A stretch of DNA of 8,779 bases from Acidobacteriaceae bacterium (lineage in GTDB: Bacteria; Acidobacteriota; Terriglobia; Terriglobales; SbA1): NCBI GenBank assembly GCA_003136335.1, contig PLEA01000176.1, positions 1 to 8,779 of the forward strand, given 5' to 3'. Numbering within the stretch: position 1 is the first letter of the stretch; each line of letters starts with the position of its first letter. Both the position numbers and the translations under genes were made by a program. The notes under the pieces were generated by a model, which was given only the letters and a program-made list of their open reading frames with translations, made no database searches and had not been told where the DNA came from. Below, in pieces: positions 1 through 7,025 of this stretch.

Positions 1-331
1 CCACACTGATCCGGGGATTGTTCTTGAGGGCGAGCTGCTCAGCTTGGGCACGGGTTAAGCGCACGGTGATGTTTGGTGCTGGCCCGCCCCGCGTCGTTAT
101 CGGAGTAGTGGAAGAATCCGTCTGAGATCCCGCGCCGCTTTGAACCAGCACCACTTGAGCCTCCGCAGGCATCGAGAAGCGACCAGGGGATTGCAGTGAT
201 TGTGGCTGGGGAGCCGAAGGTAAGTTCTCGGCCGCCCCCGACTGATCGGGGTTTTGTGCCAATCCGAACGGCGGCAAAAGCGTCCACAAAAATAACAGCG
301 TGCACACCAGGAAACTTTTGCTCCTCGTCAT
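1..331 (-). CDS. Outer-membrane efflux protein (TolC/OprM family), N-terminal part only
   Basis: This is the start of the outer-membrane channel of the efflux system. The gene continues past the low edge of the window, and 110 residues are visible. Residues 1-25 form a signal peptide: a basic start (MTRSK), a hydrophobic stretch (residues 7-20) and a likely cleavage site after GLA, just before QNPDQ. Residues 26 to about 87 are a low-complexity linker rich in Pro, Ser, Gln and Thr, longer than usual ahead of the first helix. Residues 90-110 then read VRLTRAQAEQLALKNNPRIS, which matches the conserved first-helix motif of outer-membrane efflux proteins (LT..eA...AL.nNP.l). The start at 331 is chosen because it gives this signal peptide and has a GAGAGG ribosome-binding site 8 bases upstream. 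It follows the second RND permease after 67 bases, so it is probably the last gene of the operon. It should insert as a trimer and pair with the adaptor encoded at 7026-8336. Family assignment is firm; substrate is unknown. Confidence 0.85.
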   Translation of the reverse strand, partial: MTRSKSFLVCTLLFLWTLLPPFGLAQNPDQSGAAENLPSAPQPQSLQSPGRFSMPAEAQVVLVQSGAGSQTDSSTTPITTRGGPAPNITVRLTRAQAEQLALKNNPRISV

Positions 332-339
332 CGGGGTTG

Positions 340-345
340 CCTCTC
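340..345 (-). promoter_or_regulatory. Ribosome-binding site of the outer-membrane efflux gene
   Basis: The minus strand reads GAGAGG here, 8 bases before the ATG at 331. A second purine-rich site, AAGGAG at 349-354, lies 17 bases away, which is too far to be ideal for this start. The site decides the start of the downstream gene, because an overlapping open frame that begins at 380 lacks any family match. Confidence 0.55.
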
Positions 346-398
346 GATCTCCTTCGCGAGGTGCCGTGTACGTTCTGCATGATTCCAGCAATCGTGCT

Positions 399-3300
399 TC
401 ATGCCATCGGCTCCGTCGGCAGAACCGTCGCGGCTTGCGGATTTCGTTTCCCCCCGTACACCAGCAGATAAGCAGCCGGCACGATGAAAATGGTAAGCAC
501 CACCGAAGAGGTCAGGCCTCCGATGATGGCCTTCGCCATGGGCGCATACTGTTCCGCGCCCGTTCCCATCTTCAGGGCCATCGGAATCATTCCGATGATC
601 GTTGCCAGCGAGGTCATCAGAATGGGCCGCAGGCGCACGCGGCACGCGGTAATGACCGCGTCCGCTGGGGACAATCCCTGCCGTTCCAGATTGTGGGCAA
701 AATCAACAATCAGAATGCTGTTCGAGTCCGCGATTCCGACCAGCATCAGCACGCCCATCAGCGACATCACATTCAACGTGCTATGAGTGAGCGGCAGGAT
801 GATCAATACGCCAACAAATCCCATCGGGATCGCCAGCATGATCAGAAAAGGATCGATGAACGACTTGAATTGCGCCGTCAGGATCAGGAACAGAAGCACG
901 AAAGAGAGCAGAAAGCCCAGCCCGAAGCTCTTAAACGAGGCTTGCATCCCTTCGACCATGCCACGCAGGTTCACCCGCACATTGGAGGGGATGTTCATCT
1001 TCTTTACGATGTTTTGGATGTCTCCGGTGACCCGTCCCAGGTCTTCTCCGGCCGGAGTCACGTAGACATCCATCACGCGCTGGATTTGATAGTGATCGAC
1101 TTCGGTCGGGGTCTGAACGAATTTCGCGGTCACAACGTTGTCCAGAACCGTGACCGGACGGGCTGGCGCCGCAATCTCGGGCGGGTGGGCATGCCTGGAA
1201 TCAGGCATCGCCTGGCTACATGCCCACTCTGGCTTTTGATCGGCGACGTGCGTCCGCGTAAAAGAAGCCGGATTCAACTGCGCCGGGCCACAACTGATGT
1301 CCGGTCTCACACTCGCCTGGGCTCGTAGCGGGATTTGCCCAAGATCAGTCATATTATGGATGGCGGCGCGGCCCTTTTCGAAGTACTGGACCGTGAGGTA
1401 GTAATCGTTGCCGCTCTTGCGGTCCACCCAGTAGTTCGGCGCGATCATGTAGTTCGAGTTCAGCGCCGTGATTACGTTGTCCACTACGTCTTTCTGCGTC
1501 AGGCCCAACTCCCCTGCATGCACCCGATCCACATCCAGCCGCAACGCCGGGTAGTCCAAGTCCTGCGGAATATATACTTCCCCTACCCGCGGCAGGCTTC
1601 GAATCTGGCTCGCCAAGTCCTGCGCCACTCCATAAATCTGGTGCAGATCCGAACTGCTCACCTGCACGTCGATTGGTGCCGGCATCCCCATATTCAGCAC
1701 CGCATCCACCATCGACCCGCTGGAGAAAAATGTCCGGACATCGGGAAACTGCTGCCCCATCTCCTTCTGCACTTGATCCATGTAGGCGAAGCTGCTCTTG
1801 CTGTGCGAATCCTGCAGTGCCACCTGAATCGTGGCCGTGTACGGTCCCGCATTGGTCGTGTACAGCGACGAAAAATCCGGCACTACCCCCAGATTCGACA
1901 CTACCATCTTCAGATCCTTAGGGTCGATCGTGTGACGGATCAAATCCTCCAGCTTGGCTACGTACTGCTCGGTAACTTCGATGCGGGTCCCGGTCGGAAC
2001 TTTCAGATTAATGGTGAATTGCCCGGCATCGGTTTGCGGGAAGAAGGCCAACCCCAACAGCGGATAAATGGCCACGCTAGCCACAAACACTCCGCTCAAG
2101 ACAGCCACGGTGAGGCCCGGGCGCAGCACTGCCCGCCGCACCCAGCGCTCGTAGAAATCCAGGAGCCGGTTAAATGTCCGGTTGAACCCTGCATTAAGGC
2201 GGTCCCACCACGAGCCGCTGGACGGCATTGTCGGCTCCACTTCATATTCTGGTTCCTTCTGTCCGTGCTGTCCGTGTCCGCTGGCATGCGGCACTGCCTT
2301 CAGGAAGCGCGAACAAAAAAGTGGAATCACCGTCATCGCCACAACAAAAGAAGCCAACAAGGAGAGGCAAAAAGCTAACGCTAACGCGGAGAAAAGAAAC
2401 TTGCTCACGCCGTAGAGGAAAGTGACGGGGAAGAAATCCACCACATCCACCAAGGTTGCGGCCAACACGGCCAGGCTGACTTCCGCTCCTCCAATTTCGG
2501 CGGCAACCATGGGAGCGGCGCCCATCTCCAGGTGACGGTAAATGTTCTCGAGCGAGATCACCGAGTTATCGATCACGCGCGAGAAGGCCAGCGCCAGTCC
2601 GGCCAGGATCATCGTATTGACGGTGCTTCCCCACATGTACAACACGACGAAGGTAGCCAGGGCGGAGAGCGGAATCGAGAGCAGAACAGCCGTGGTGGCG
2701 CGAACGCTGCCCAGGAAAATCAGAATCATCAGACTGGTCAGAACCAGTCCGATGACACCTTCGTGGAGCACAGTCTTCAGCGCTTCCTTCACATAGACCG
2801 ACTGGTCGAAAACCACGGTGGCCGTCATCTGCTTGGGAATGTCGTAGAGATGCCCGACCAGACTCCGGATGCCGTTCACGACGTCAATCGTGCTCGTGTC
2901 TCCACCCTGCTTCATGATGGGGATGTAGCAGGATCTCTGTCCATCGACGCGCACCACGTTGTACTGGATCTGATTGGCGTCCTCCGCCTTGCCCAGGTCG
3001 TCTACCGAAACCCAGGAGGTCCCCGCGGTCTTCACGGGAACCTCTCCCAACTGCTTCATGTTGTCGACCAGGCTGTTGGAGTAGACGTAATAATCGTTAG
3101 AGCCGATTTTGACGTCGCCGGCGGGCAAGATCAGGTTGGAATCGTTGACGGCTTTTACCACGTCCATCGGGCTCAATTGGCGTGAGGTCAACTTGTAGGG
3201 ATCGACGTACACCATGATCTGGCGGTATTTGCCGCCAAACGGAGGAGGAATTTCCGCTCCCTGCACGACAGCGATCTGATTGCGAATCTGAAATTGGGCG

Positions 3301-3761
3301 TAGTCGTGGAGCTGAGTTTCGTTAAGGCCCGGCCCCTTGACTGTGACTAATGCCACCGGAAGGCTGGAGGCGTCGAACTTGAGAACGACCGGTGGCAGAG
3401 TTCCGGGGGGCAAGCGCTTCAGATCGGCTAGAGCAAGATTCGAAAGTTCAGTGACATCGGCGTCAGCGTTGGTTCCAGGCTGGAAATATACGCGAATGAT
3501 GCTCACGCCCAGCAACGAGCGCGACTCCATGTGGTCGATGCCGCTGGCCAGGGTGAAGAAACGCTCCAGGGGATCGGTAATATCCGTCTCAATGTCCTGG
3601 GGCGGCATGCCCGAGTAAAAAGTGGCCACTACAACCTCGGGCAAATTGATCGACGGAAACAGGTCCACGGGCATGCGGACCAGGCTGGTCACGCCGATGA
3701 CCAGAAGCATCAGGCAGATGACGATGATGAAAAACGGATTGCGAATCGAAAATCCTGGCAT
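399..3761 (-). CDS. RND efflux permease 2 (HAE/AcrB-like), with in-frame insertion
   Basis: This is a proton-driven inner-membrane drug or solute exporter of 1120 residues; the usual length is about 1030-1060. Its layout is that of AcrB: TM1 at about 10-28; a first periplasmic porter domain at about 29-334; TM2-6 at about 335-480; a cytoplasmic linker rich in His and Glu at 491-516; TM7 at about 549-571; a second porter domain to about 945; and TM8-12 at about 946-1102. The TM4 motif is RVIDNSVISLEN, so AcrB D407 is kept (D398) but D408 is Asn399. In TM10 the Lys940 position is Ser1013. The R971 and T978 equivalents are present (R1043, T1050). Compared with the upstream paralogue it has about 50 extra residues near 815-864, and two Asp residues (439, 442) inside predicted TM5. 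No strong Shine-Dalgarno site precedes the ATG at 3761; only GGTAAG is nearby. Translation is perhaps coupled to the upstream gene 50 bases away. The frame is intact, so the product is likely made. The insertion and the TM5 changes leave its activity open. Confidence 0.93.
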   Translation of the reverse strand: MPGFSIRNPFFIIVICLMLLVIGVTSLVRMPVDLFPSINLPEVVVATFYSGMPPQDIETDITDPLERFFTLASGIDHMESRSLLGVSIIRVYFQPGTNADADVTELSNLALADLKRLPPGTLPPVVLKFDASSLPVALVTVKGPGLNETQLHDYAQFQIRNQIAVVQGAEIPPPFGGKYRQIMVYVDPYKLTSRQLSPMDVVKAVNDSNLILPAGDVKIGSNDYYVYSNSLVDNMKQLGEVPVKTAGTSWVSVDDLGKAEDANQIQYNVVRVDGQRSCYIPIMKQGGDTSTIDVVNGIRSLVGHLYDIPKQMTATVVFDQSVYVKEALKTVLHEGVIGLVLTSLMILIFLGSVRATTAVLLSIPLSALATFVVLYMWGSTVNTMILAGLALAFSRVIDNSVISLENIYRHLEMGAAPMVAAEIGGAEVSLAVLAATLVDVVDFFPVTFLYGVSKFLFSALALAFCLSLLASFVVAMTVIPLFCSRFLKAVPHASGHGQHGQKEPEYEVEPTMPSSGSWWDRLNAGFNRTFNRLLDFYERWVRRAVLRPGLTVAVLSGVFVASVAIYPLLGLAFFPQTDAGQFTINLKVPTGTRIEVTEQYVAKLEDLIRHTIDPKDLKMVVSNLGVVPDFSSLYTTNAGPYTATIQVALQDSHSKSSFAYMDQVQKEMGQQFPDVRTFFSSGSMVDAVLNMGMPAPIDVQVSSSDLHQIYGVAQDLASQIRSLPRVGEVYIPQDLDYPALRLDVDRVHAGELGLTQKDVVDNVITALNSNYMIAPNYWVDRKSGNDYYLTVQYFEKGRAAIHNMTDLGQIPLRAQASVRPDISCGPAQLNPASFTRTHVADQKPEWACSQAMPDSRHAHPPEIAAPARPVTVLDNVVTAKFVQTPTEVDHYQIQRVMDVYVTPAGEDLGRVTGDIQNIVKKMNIPSNVRVNLRGMVEGMQASFKSFGLGFLLSFVLLFLILTAQFKSFIDPFLIMLAIPMGFVGVLIILPLTHSTLNVMSLMGVLMLVGIADSNSILIVDFAHNLERQGLSPADAVITACRVRLRPILMTSLATIIGMIPMALKMGTGAEQYAPMAKAIIGGLTSSVVLTIFIVPAAYLLVYGGKRNPQAATVLPTEPMA
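1171..1320 (-). other. In-frame insertion of about 50 codons in RND permease 2
   Basis: Aligning the two permeases shows that permease 1 has 8 residues (PNLRQPTT) between its IPIHA and LDSV motifs. Permease 2 has 58 residues between IPLRA and LDNV. The extra part covers about residues 815-864, rich in Pro, Ala, His and Arg, with two Cys and a Trp (for example KPEWACSQAMPDSRHAHPPE). It lies in the second periplasmic porter domain, in a loop just before the conserved VQTPTEVDHYQIQRVMDVYV segment, so it may be tolerated as a surface extension. The ends are accurate only to about 10-15 bases, because the flanking loop is itself variable. It contains the inverted repeat at 1185-1227. An inserted palindromic repeat that happens to be open in this frame explains it better than slow loop growth. 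Confidence 0.7.
1185..1227. repeat. Nested inverted repeat (hairpin) inside the permease 2 insertion
   Basis: GTGGGCATG at 1185-1193 and CATGCCCAC at 1219-1227 are perfect 9-base inverted repeats. Inside them ATGCCTG (1191-1197) and CAGGCAT (1202-1208) form a second perfect inverted repeat around a GAAT loop. CAGGC (1202-1206) can also pair with GCCTG (1210-1214) around ATC. These stems compete or nest, giving a strongly folding element on either strand. Such compact palindromes are typical of REP-like dispersed repeats, but no second copy occurs in this window to prove it. Confidence 0.75.
1370..2200. repeat. High-identity block shared by the two permease genes, copy in permease 2
   Basis: This stretch encodes TM7 and most of the second porter domain (about residues 520-800). 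It is nearly identical to 4610-5445 in permease 1. Hand counting over about 190 aligned bases at its low-coordinate end gives about 12 differences (about 94% identity). There are perfect runs of 59 bases (1786-1844 against 5028-5086) and 46 bases (2126-2171 against 5368-5413). Identity falls to about 84% in a block of the N-terminal coding part (3181-3297) and about 77% near the C-terminus (470-630). The limits given are approximate. Confidence 0.7.
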
Positions 3762-3811
3762 TTAATTCTTACCGGTCTCGTAATTACTTATTCCACGGAC
3801 ATGGCTCGTTC

Positions 3812-6800
3812 TTAATCCGATGGTTGTGTAGCCGTCTGCCGATTGCGATAAACCAGCAAGTAGGCGGCCGGCACGATGAAAACAGTCAGCACGACGGAAA
3901 CCGTCAGTCCTCCGATGATGGCGCGGGCCAGAGGAGCATATTGCTCGCTTCCCGTACCAAGTTTCAGCGCCATCGGGACCATTCCAATGATCGTCGCCAG
4001 CGAAGTCATCAGGATGGGGCGAAGGCGCACTCTACAGGACGTAATCACGGCTTCTTCAATCGCCTTGCCTTGTTCTTCCAGGCGGTGAGTGAATTCCACG
4101 ATCAGAATGCTGTTCGATGCCGAGATGCCCACCAACATCAAGATGCCCATGAGCGACATGACATTGAGCGTGGTACCCGTCAGAGGAAGAATGATCAGCA
4201 CTCCGATGAAGCCCATCGGAATGGCAAGCATAATCAGAAATGGATCTTTAAACGATTTGAACTGCGCCACCAGGATGAGGTAAAGGAGAATGACCGAGAG
4301 CGACAGGCCAATGGCAAAGCTGCGAAATGACGCGTTCATGCCCTGTACCATGCCCCGCATGTTGATGCGCACGTTCTCGGGAACTTTGAGCTTGGGAATG
4401 AGACGCGCAACTTCATCGGAAACTTTTCCAAGATCCTCCGTTGCCGGGGTCACGTACACATCCATGACCCGTTGAATCTGATAGTGGTCGACCTCGGTTG
4501 GGGTTTGGACGTTCTCCAGCTTCACGACACTATCCAGGGTTGTGGGCTGTCGCAGGTTAGGCGCGTGAATTGGAATGTTGGTGAGGTCGGTGAAGTTGTG
4601 GATGGCAGCGCGGCCCTTTTCAAAGTACTGGATGGTTAGGTAGTAATCGTTGCCGCTCTTGCGGTCCACCCAGTAGTTCGGCGCGATCATGTAGTTTGAG
4701 TTCAGCGCGGTGATCACGTTGTCCACAACGTCTTTCTGCGTCAGGCCCAACTCCGCAGCATGCACCCGATCCACGTCCAGCCGCAACGCCGGGTAGTTCA
4801 AATCCTGCGGAATATACACTTCCCCTATCCCCGGCAGACTACGTATCTGGCTCGCTAAGTCCTGCGCTACTCCATAAATCTGGTGCAAATCCGGGCTGCT
4901 CACCTGCACATCGATCGGCGCAGGCATCCCCATGTTCAGCACCGCATCCACCATCGATCCGCTGGAGAAAAACGTCCGAATATCCGGATACTGCCGCGCC
5001 ATCTCCTTCTGCACTTGATCCATGTACGCGAAGCTGCTCTTGCTGTGCGAATCCTGCAGTGCCACCTGAATCGTGGCCGTGTACGGCCCCGCATTGGTTG
5101 TGTACAGCGAAGAAAAATCCGGCACCACCCCCACATTCGAGACCACCATCTTCAGATCCTTGGCGCCGATGGTGTGACGGATCAGATCTTCCACCTTGGC
5201 CACATATTGTTCGGTGACTTCGATGCGCGTACCGGTGGGGACTTTCAGATTGATGGTGAACTGCCCGGCATCGGTTTGCGGAAAGAAGGCCAGCCCCAGC
5301 AGTGGGTAGAGGGCCAAGCTGAGCACAAATACCCCGCTCAGGACCGCCACGGTGAGGCCCGGGCGCTGCACTGCCCGCCGCACCCAGCGCTCGTAGAAAT
5401 CCAGGAGCCGGTTGAACATGCGGTTGAACCCGGCGTTGAAGCGGTCCCACCATGAGCGATTGCGCTCTGCTCCGATTTGCCCCTCGGCCTCCGCGTGTCC
5501 CGCGCCGTGCGGCACCGCCTTCAAGAAGCGCGAACAGAACAGCGGAATCACGGTCATCGCCACAAGATAAGAGGCAAAGAGGGAGATCACGACAGCGAGC
5601 GCCAGCGCGGTGAAGAGAAATTTGCTGACGCCGTAAAGAAACGTGACCGGAAAGAACACCACCACGGTCGTCAGCGTCGCTGCCAGTACCGCAAGGCTTA
5701 CTTCCGACCCTCCCACCTCGGCAGCGGCTTCGGGCGCGGTACCCATCTCCAGGTGACGGTAAATATTTTCGAGCGAGATCACCGAGTTATCGATCACGCG
5801 GGAGAAAGCCAGCGCCAGTCCCCCGAGGATCATGGTGTTGATGGTGCTGTCCATCATGTACAACACCACGAATGTAGCCAGGGCAGAAAGTGGAATGGAA
5901 AGGAAGACCGCCGAAGTTGCGCGAACGCTCCCCAGAAAAATCAAAATCATCAGGCTCGTGAGGATCAGACCGATCAAGCCTTCATGGAGGAGCGTCTTGA
6001 TGGCTTCCTTCACGAAGGCTGACTGATCGAACACAACCATGGCCTCCAATTGTTTGGGAATGTCGTAGAGATGGCCGATCATATCCCGTATGCCATCGAC
6101 GACCTGGATGGTATTTGTGTCACCACCCTGCTTCATGATGGGCAGATATACCGACCGTTGGCCGTCGACGCGCACCAGGTTGTACTGGATTTGATTCGCA
6201 TCTTCGGCCTTCCCTATATCGTTTACCGTGACCGAGGAGGTTCCCACGGTCTTGACGGGGACTTTGCCCAGCTCATCCATGTTGTTGACCAGGCTGTTGG
6301 AGTAAACGTAATAGTCGAACGATCCCATCTTGACGTCGCCGGCGGGCAAGATCAGGTTGGAATTGTTGACCGCATTCACGACATCCATCGGGCTCAGTTG
6401 GCGAGAAGCCAACTTGTAGGGGTCGACGTAGACCATGATCTGGCGGTACTTGCCCCCAAACGGAGGAGGAATCTCCGCTCCCTTCACCACTGCGATTTGG
6501 TTGCGGATGGTGAATTGTCCAATGTCGTGAAGCTGGGTTTGATTCAGCCCTTTACCTTTCAGCGTGACCAGGCAAACCGGCAAGCTCGACGCATCGAACT
6601 TGAGCACGACGGGTGGCAACGTACCGGGTGGGAGGCGCTTAAGATCCGCTAAGGCAAGATTTGAGAGCTCGGTGACATCCGCATCGGCACTTGTTCCAGG
6701 CTGAAAGTACACCTTGATGATGCTTACCCCCAACAACGAGCGAGATTCCATGTGGTCGATGCCGCTGGCCAGTGTGAAGAAGCGCTCCAAAGGATCGGTG

Positions 6801-6982
6801 ATGTCCGTCTCAATGTCCTGGGGCGGCATGCCGGAGTAGAACGTCGCCACCACGACCTCAGGCAAATTGATCGACGGGAACAGGTCGACAGGCATCCGCA
6901 CCAGGCTGGTCACGCCAATCACCATTAGTGCCAGGCATATGACGACGATGAAGTACGGATTGCGTATGGAGAAACGTGACAT
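3812..6982 (-). CDS. RND efflux permease 1 (HAE/AcrB-like)
   Basis: This is a proton-driven inner-membrane exporter of 1056 residues, the usual length for the family. TM1 is at about 10-28, followed by the first periplasmic porter domain with motifs RMPVDLFPSINLPEV and SGMPPQDIETDITDPLER (residues 29-67). TM2-6 lie at about 335-480, a short cytoplasmic linker at 491-511, TM7 at about 541-562, the second porter domain at about 563-885, and TM8-12 at about 886-1045. The TM4 motif RVIDNSVISLENI places D398 at AcrB D407 and N399 at D408. The TM10 motif VGISASNSILIVEF places S956 at K940. R986 and T993 match R971 and T978. There is no heavy-metal (CzcA/CusA) type relay motif, so an organic substrate is more likely, though this is only inference. 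It starts 43 bases after the adaptor gene and ends 50 bases before permease 2. Upstream of the ATG at 6982 there is a run of A and only a weak GGGG site, so no clear Shine-Dalgarno. Confidence 0.95.
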   Translation of the reverse strand: MSRFSIRNPYFIVVICLALMVIGVTSLVRMPVDLFPSINLPEVVVATFYSGMPPQDIETDITDPLERFFTLASGIDHMESRSLLGVSIIKVYFQPGTSADADVTELSNLALADLKRLPPGTLPPVVLKFDASSLPVCLVTLKGKGLNQTQLHDIGQFTIRNQIAVVKGAEIPPPFGGKYRQIMVYVDPYKLASRQLSPMDVVNAVNNSNLILPAGDVKMGSFDYYVYSNSLVNNMDELGKVPVKTVGTSSVTVNDIGKAEDANQIQYNLVRVDGQRSVYLPIMKQGGDTNTIQVVDGIRDMIGHLYDIPKQLEAMVVFDQSAFVKEAIKTLLHEGLIGLILTSLMILIFLGSVRATSAVFLSIPLSALATFVVLYMMDSTINTMILGGLALAFSRVIDNSVISLENIYRHLEMGTAPEAAAEVGGSEVSLAVLAATLTTVVVFFPVTFLYGVSKFLFTALALAVVISLFASYLVAMTVIPLFCSRFLKAVPHGAGHAEAEGQIGAERNRSWWDRFNAGFNRMFNRLLDFYERWVRRAVQRPGLTVAVLSGVFVLSLALYPLLGLAFFPQTDAGQFTINLKVPTGTRIEVTEQYVAKVEDLIRHTIGAKDLKMVVSNVGVVPDFSSLYTTNAGPYTATIQVALQDSHSKSSFAYMDQVQKEMARQYPDIRTFFSSGSMVDAVLNMGMPAPIDVQVSSPDLHQIYGVAQDLASQIRSLPGIGEVYIPQDLNYPALRLDVDRVHAAELGLTQKDVVDNVITALNSNYMIAPNYWVDRKSGNDYYLTIQYFEKGRAAIHNFTDLTNIPIHAPNLRQPTTLDSVVKLENVQTPTEVDHYQIQRVMDVYVTPATEDLGKVSDEVARLIPKLKVPENVRINMRGMVQGMNASFRSFAIGLSLSVILLYLILVAQFKSFKDPFLIMLAIPMGFIGVLIILPLTGTTLNVMSLMGILMLVGISASNSILIVEFTHRLEEQGKAIEEAVITSCRVRLRPILMTSLATIIGMVPMALKLGTGSEQYAPLARAIIGGLTVSVVLTVFIVPAAYLLVYRNRQTATQPSD
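4610..5445. repeat. High-identity block shared by the two permease genes, copy in permease 1
   Basis: This is the counterpart of 1370-2200. It encodes about residues 513-796 of permease 1, including the segment from WWDRFNAGFN to EKGRAAIHN. The protein sequences differ at only a small number of positions here, and many synonymous positions are also identical, unlike the flanks. The block ends on its C-terminal-coding side close to where permease 2 carries its insertion. Confidence 0.7.
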
Positions 6983-7025
6983 TTTTTTGATCGCTTGCTA
7001 CTGCCCCTACATCAAGCTTTGAGTT

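Noticed and set aside
39..380. Minus-strand open frame starting at the ATG at 380
   Set aside because: It overlaps the outer-membrane efflux gene in another frame. The frame from 331 has a signal peptide, a ribosome-binding site and a family motif, while this one has none of these.
1141..1330. Permease 2 as a pseudogene broken by the insertion
   Set aside because: The insertion keeps the frame, both flanks still align with permease 1, and there is no internal stop. Reduced function is possible but a broken gene is not shown.
300..2378. Long plus-strand open frames (300-1328 and 1335-2378) opposite permease 2
   Set aside because: They share one frame, which lies codon-on-codon opposite permease 2. 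Stops there need sense CTA, TTA or TCA codons, which are rare in this GC-rich gene. The peptides are Arg/His/Gln-rich with no family resemblance, so they are shadows.
3762..3811. Promoter or terminator between the two permease genes
   Set aside because: The 50-base gap has no stable stem followed by a T run on the transcribed strand and no clear -10/-35 pair. It is best read as a plain operon spacer.
3824..6652. Plus-strand open frames opposite permease 1 (for example 4883-5455, 5477-6022, 6050-6652)
   Set aside because: They match the opposite-strand frames of permease 2 in similar places, as expected for shadows of conserved coding sequence. They lack convincing start sites and have no recognisable domains.
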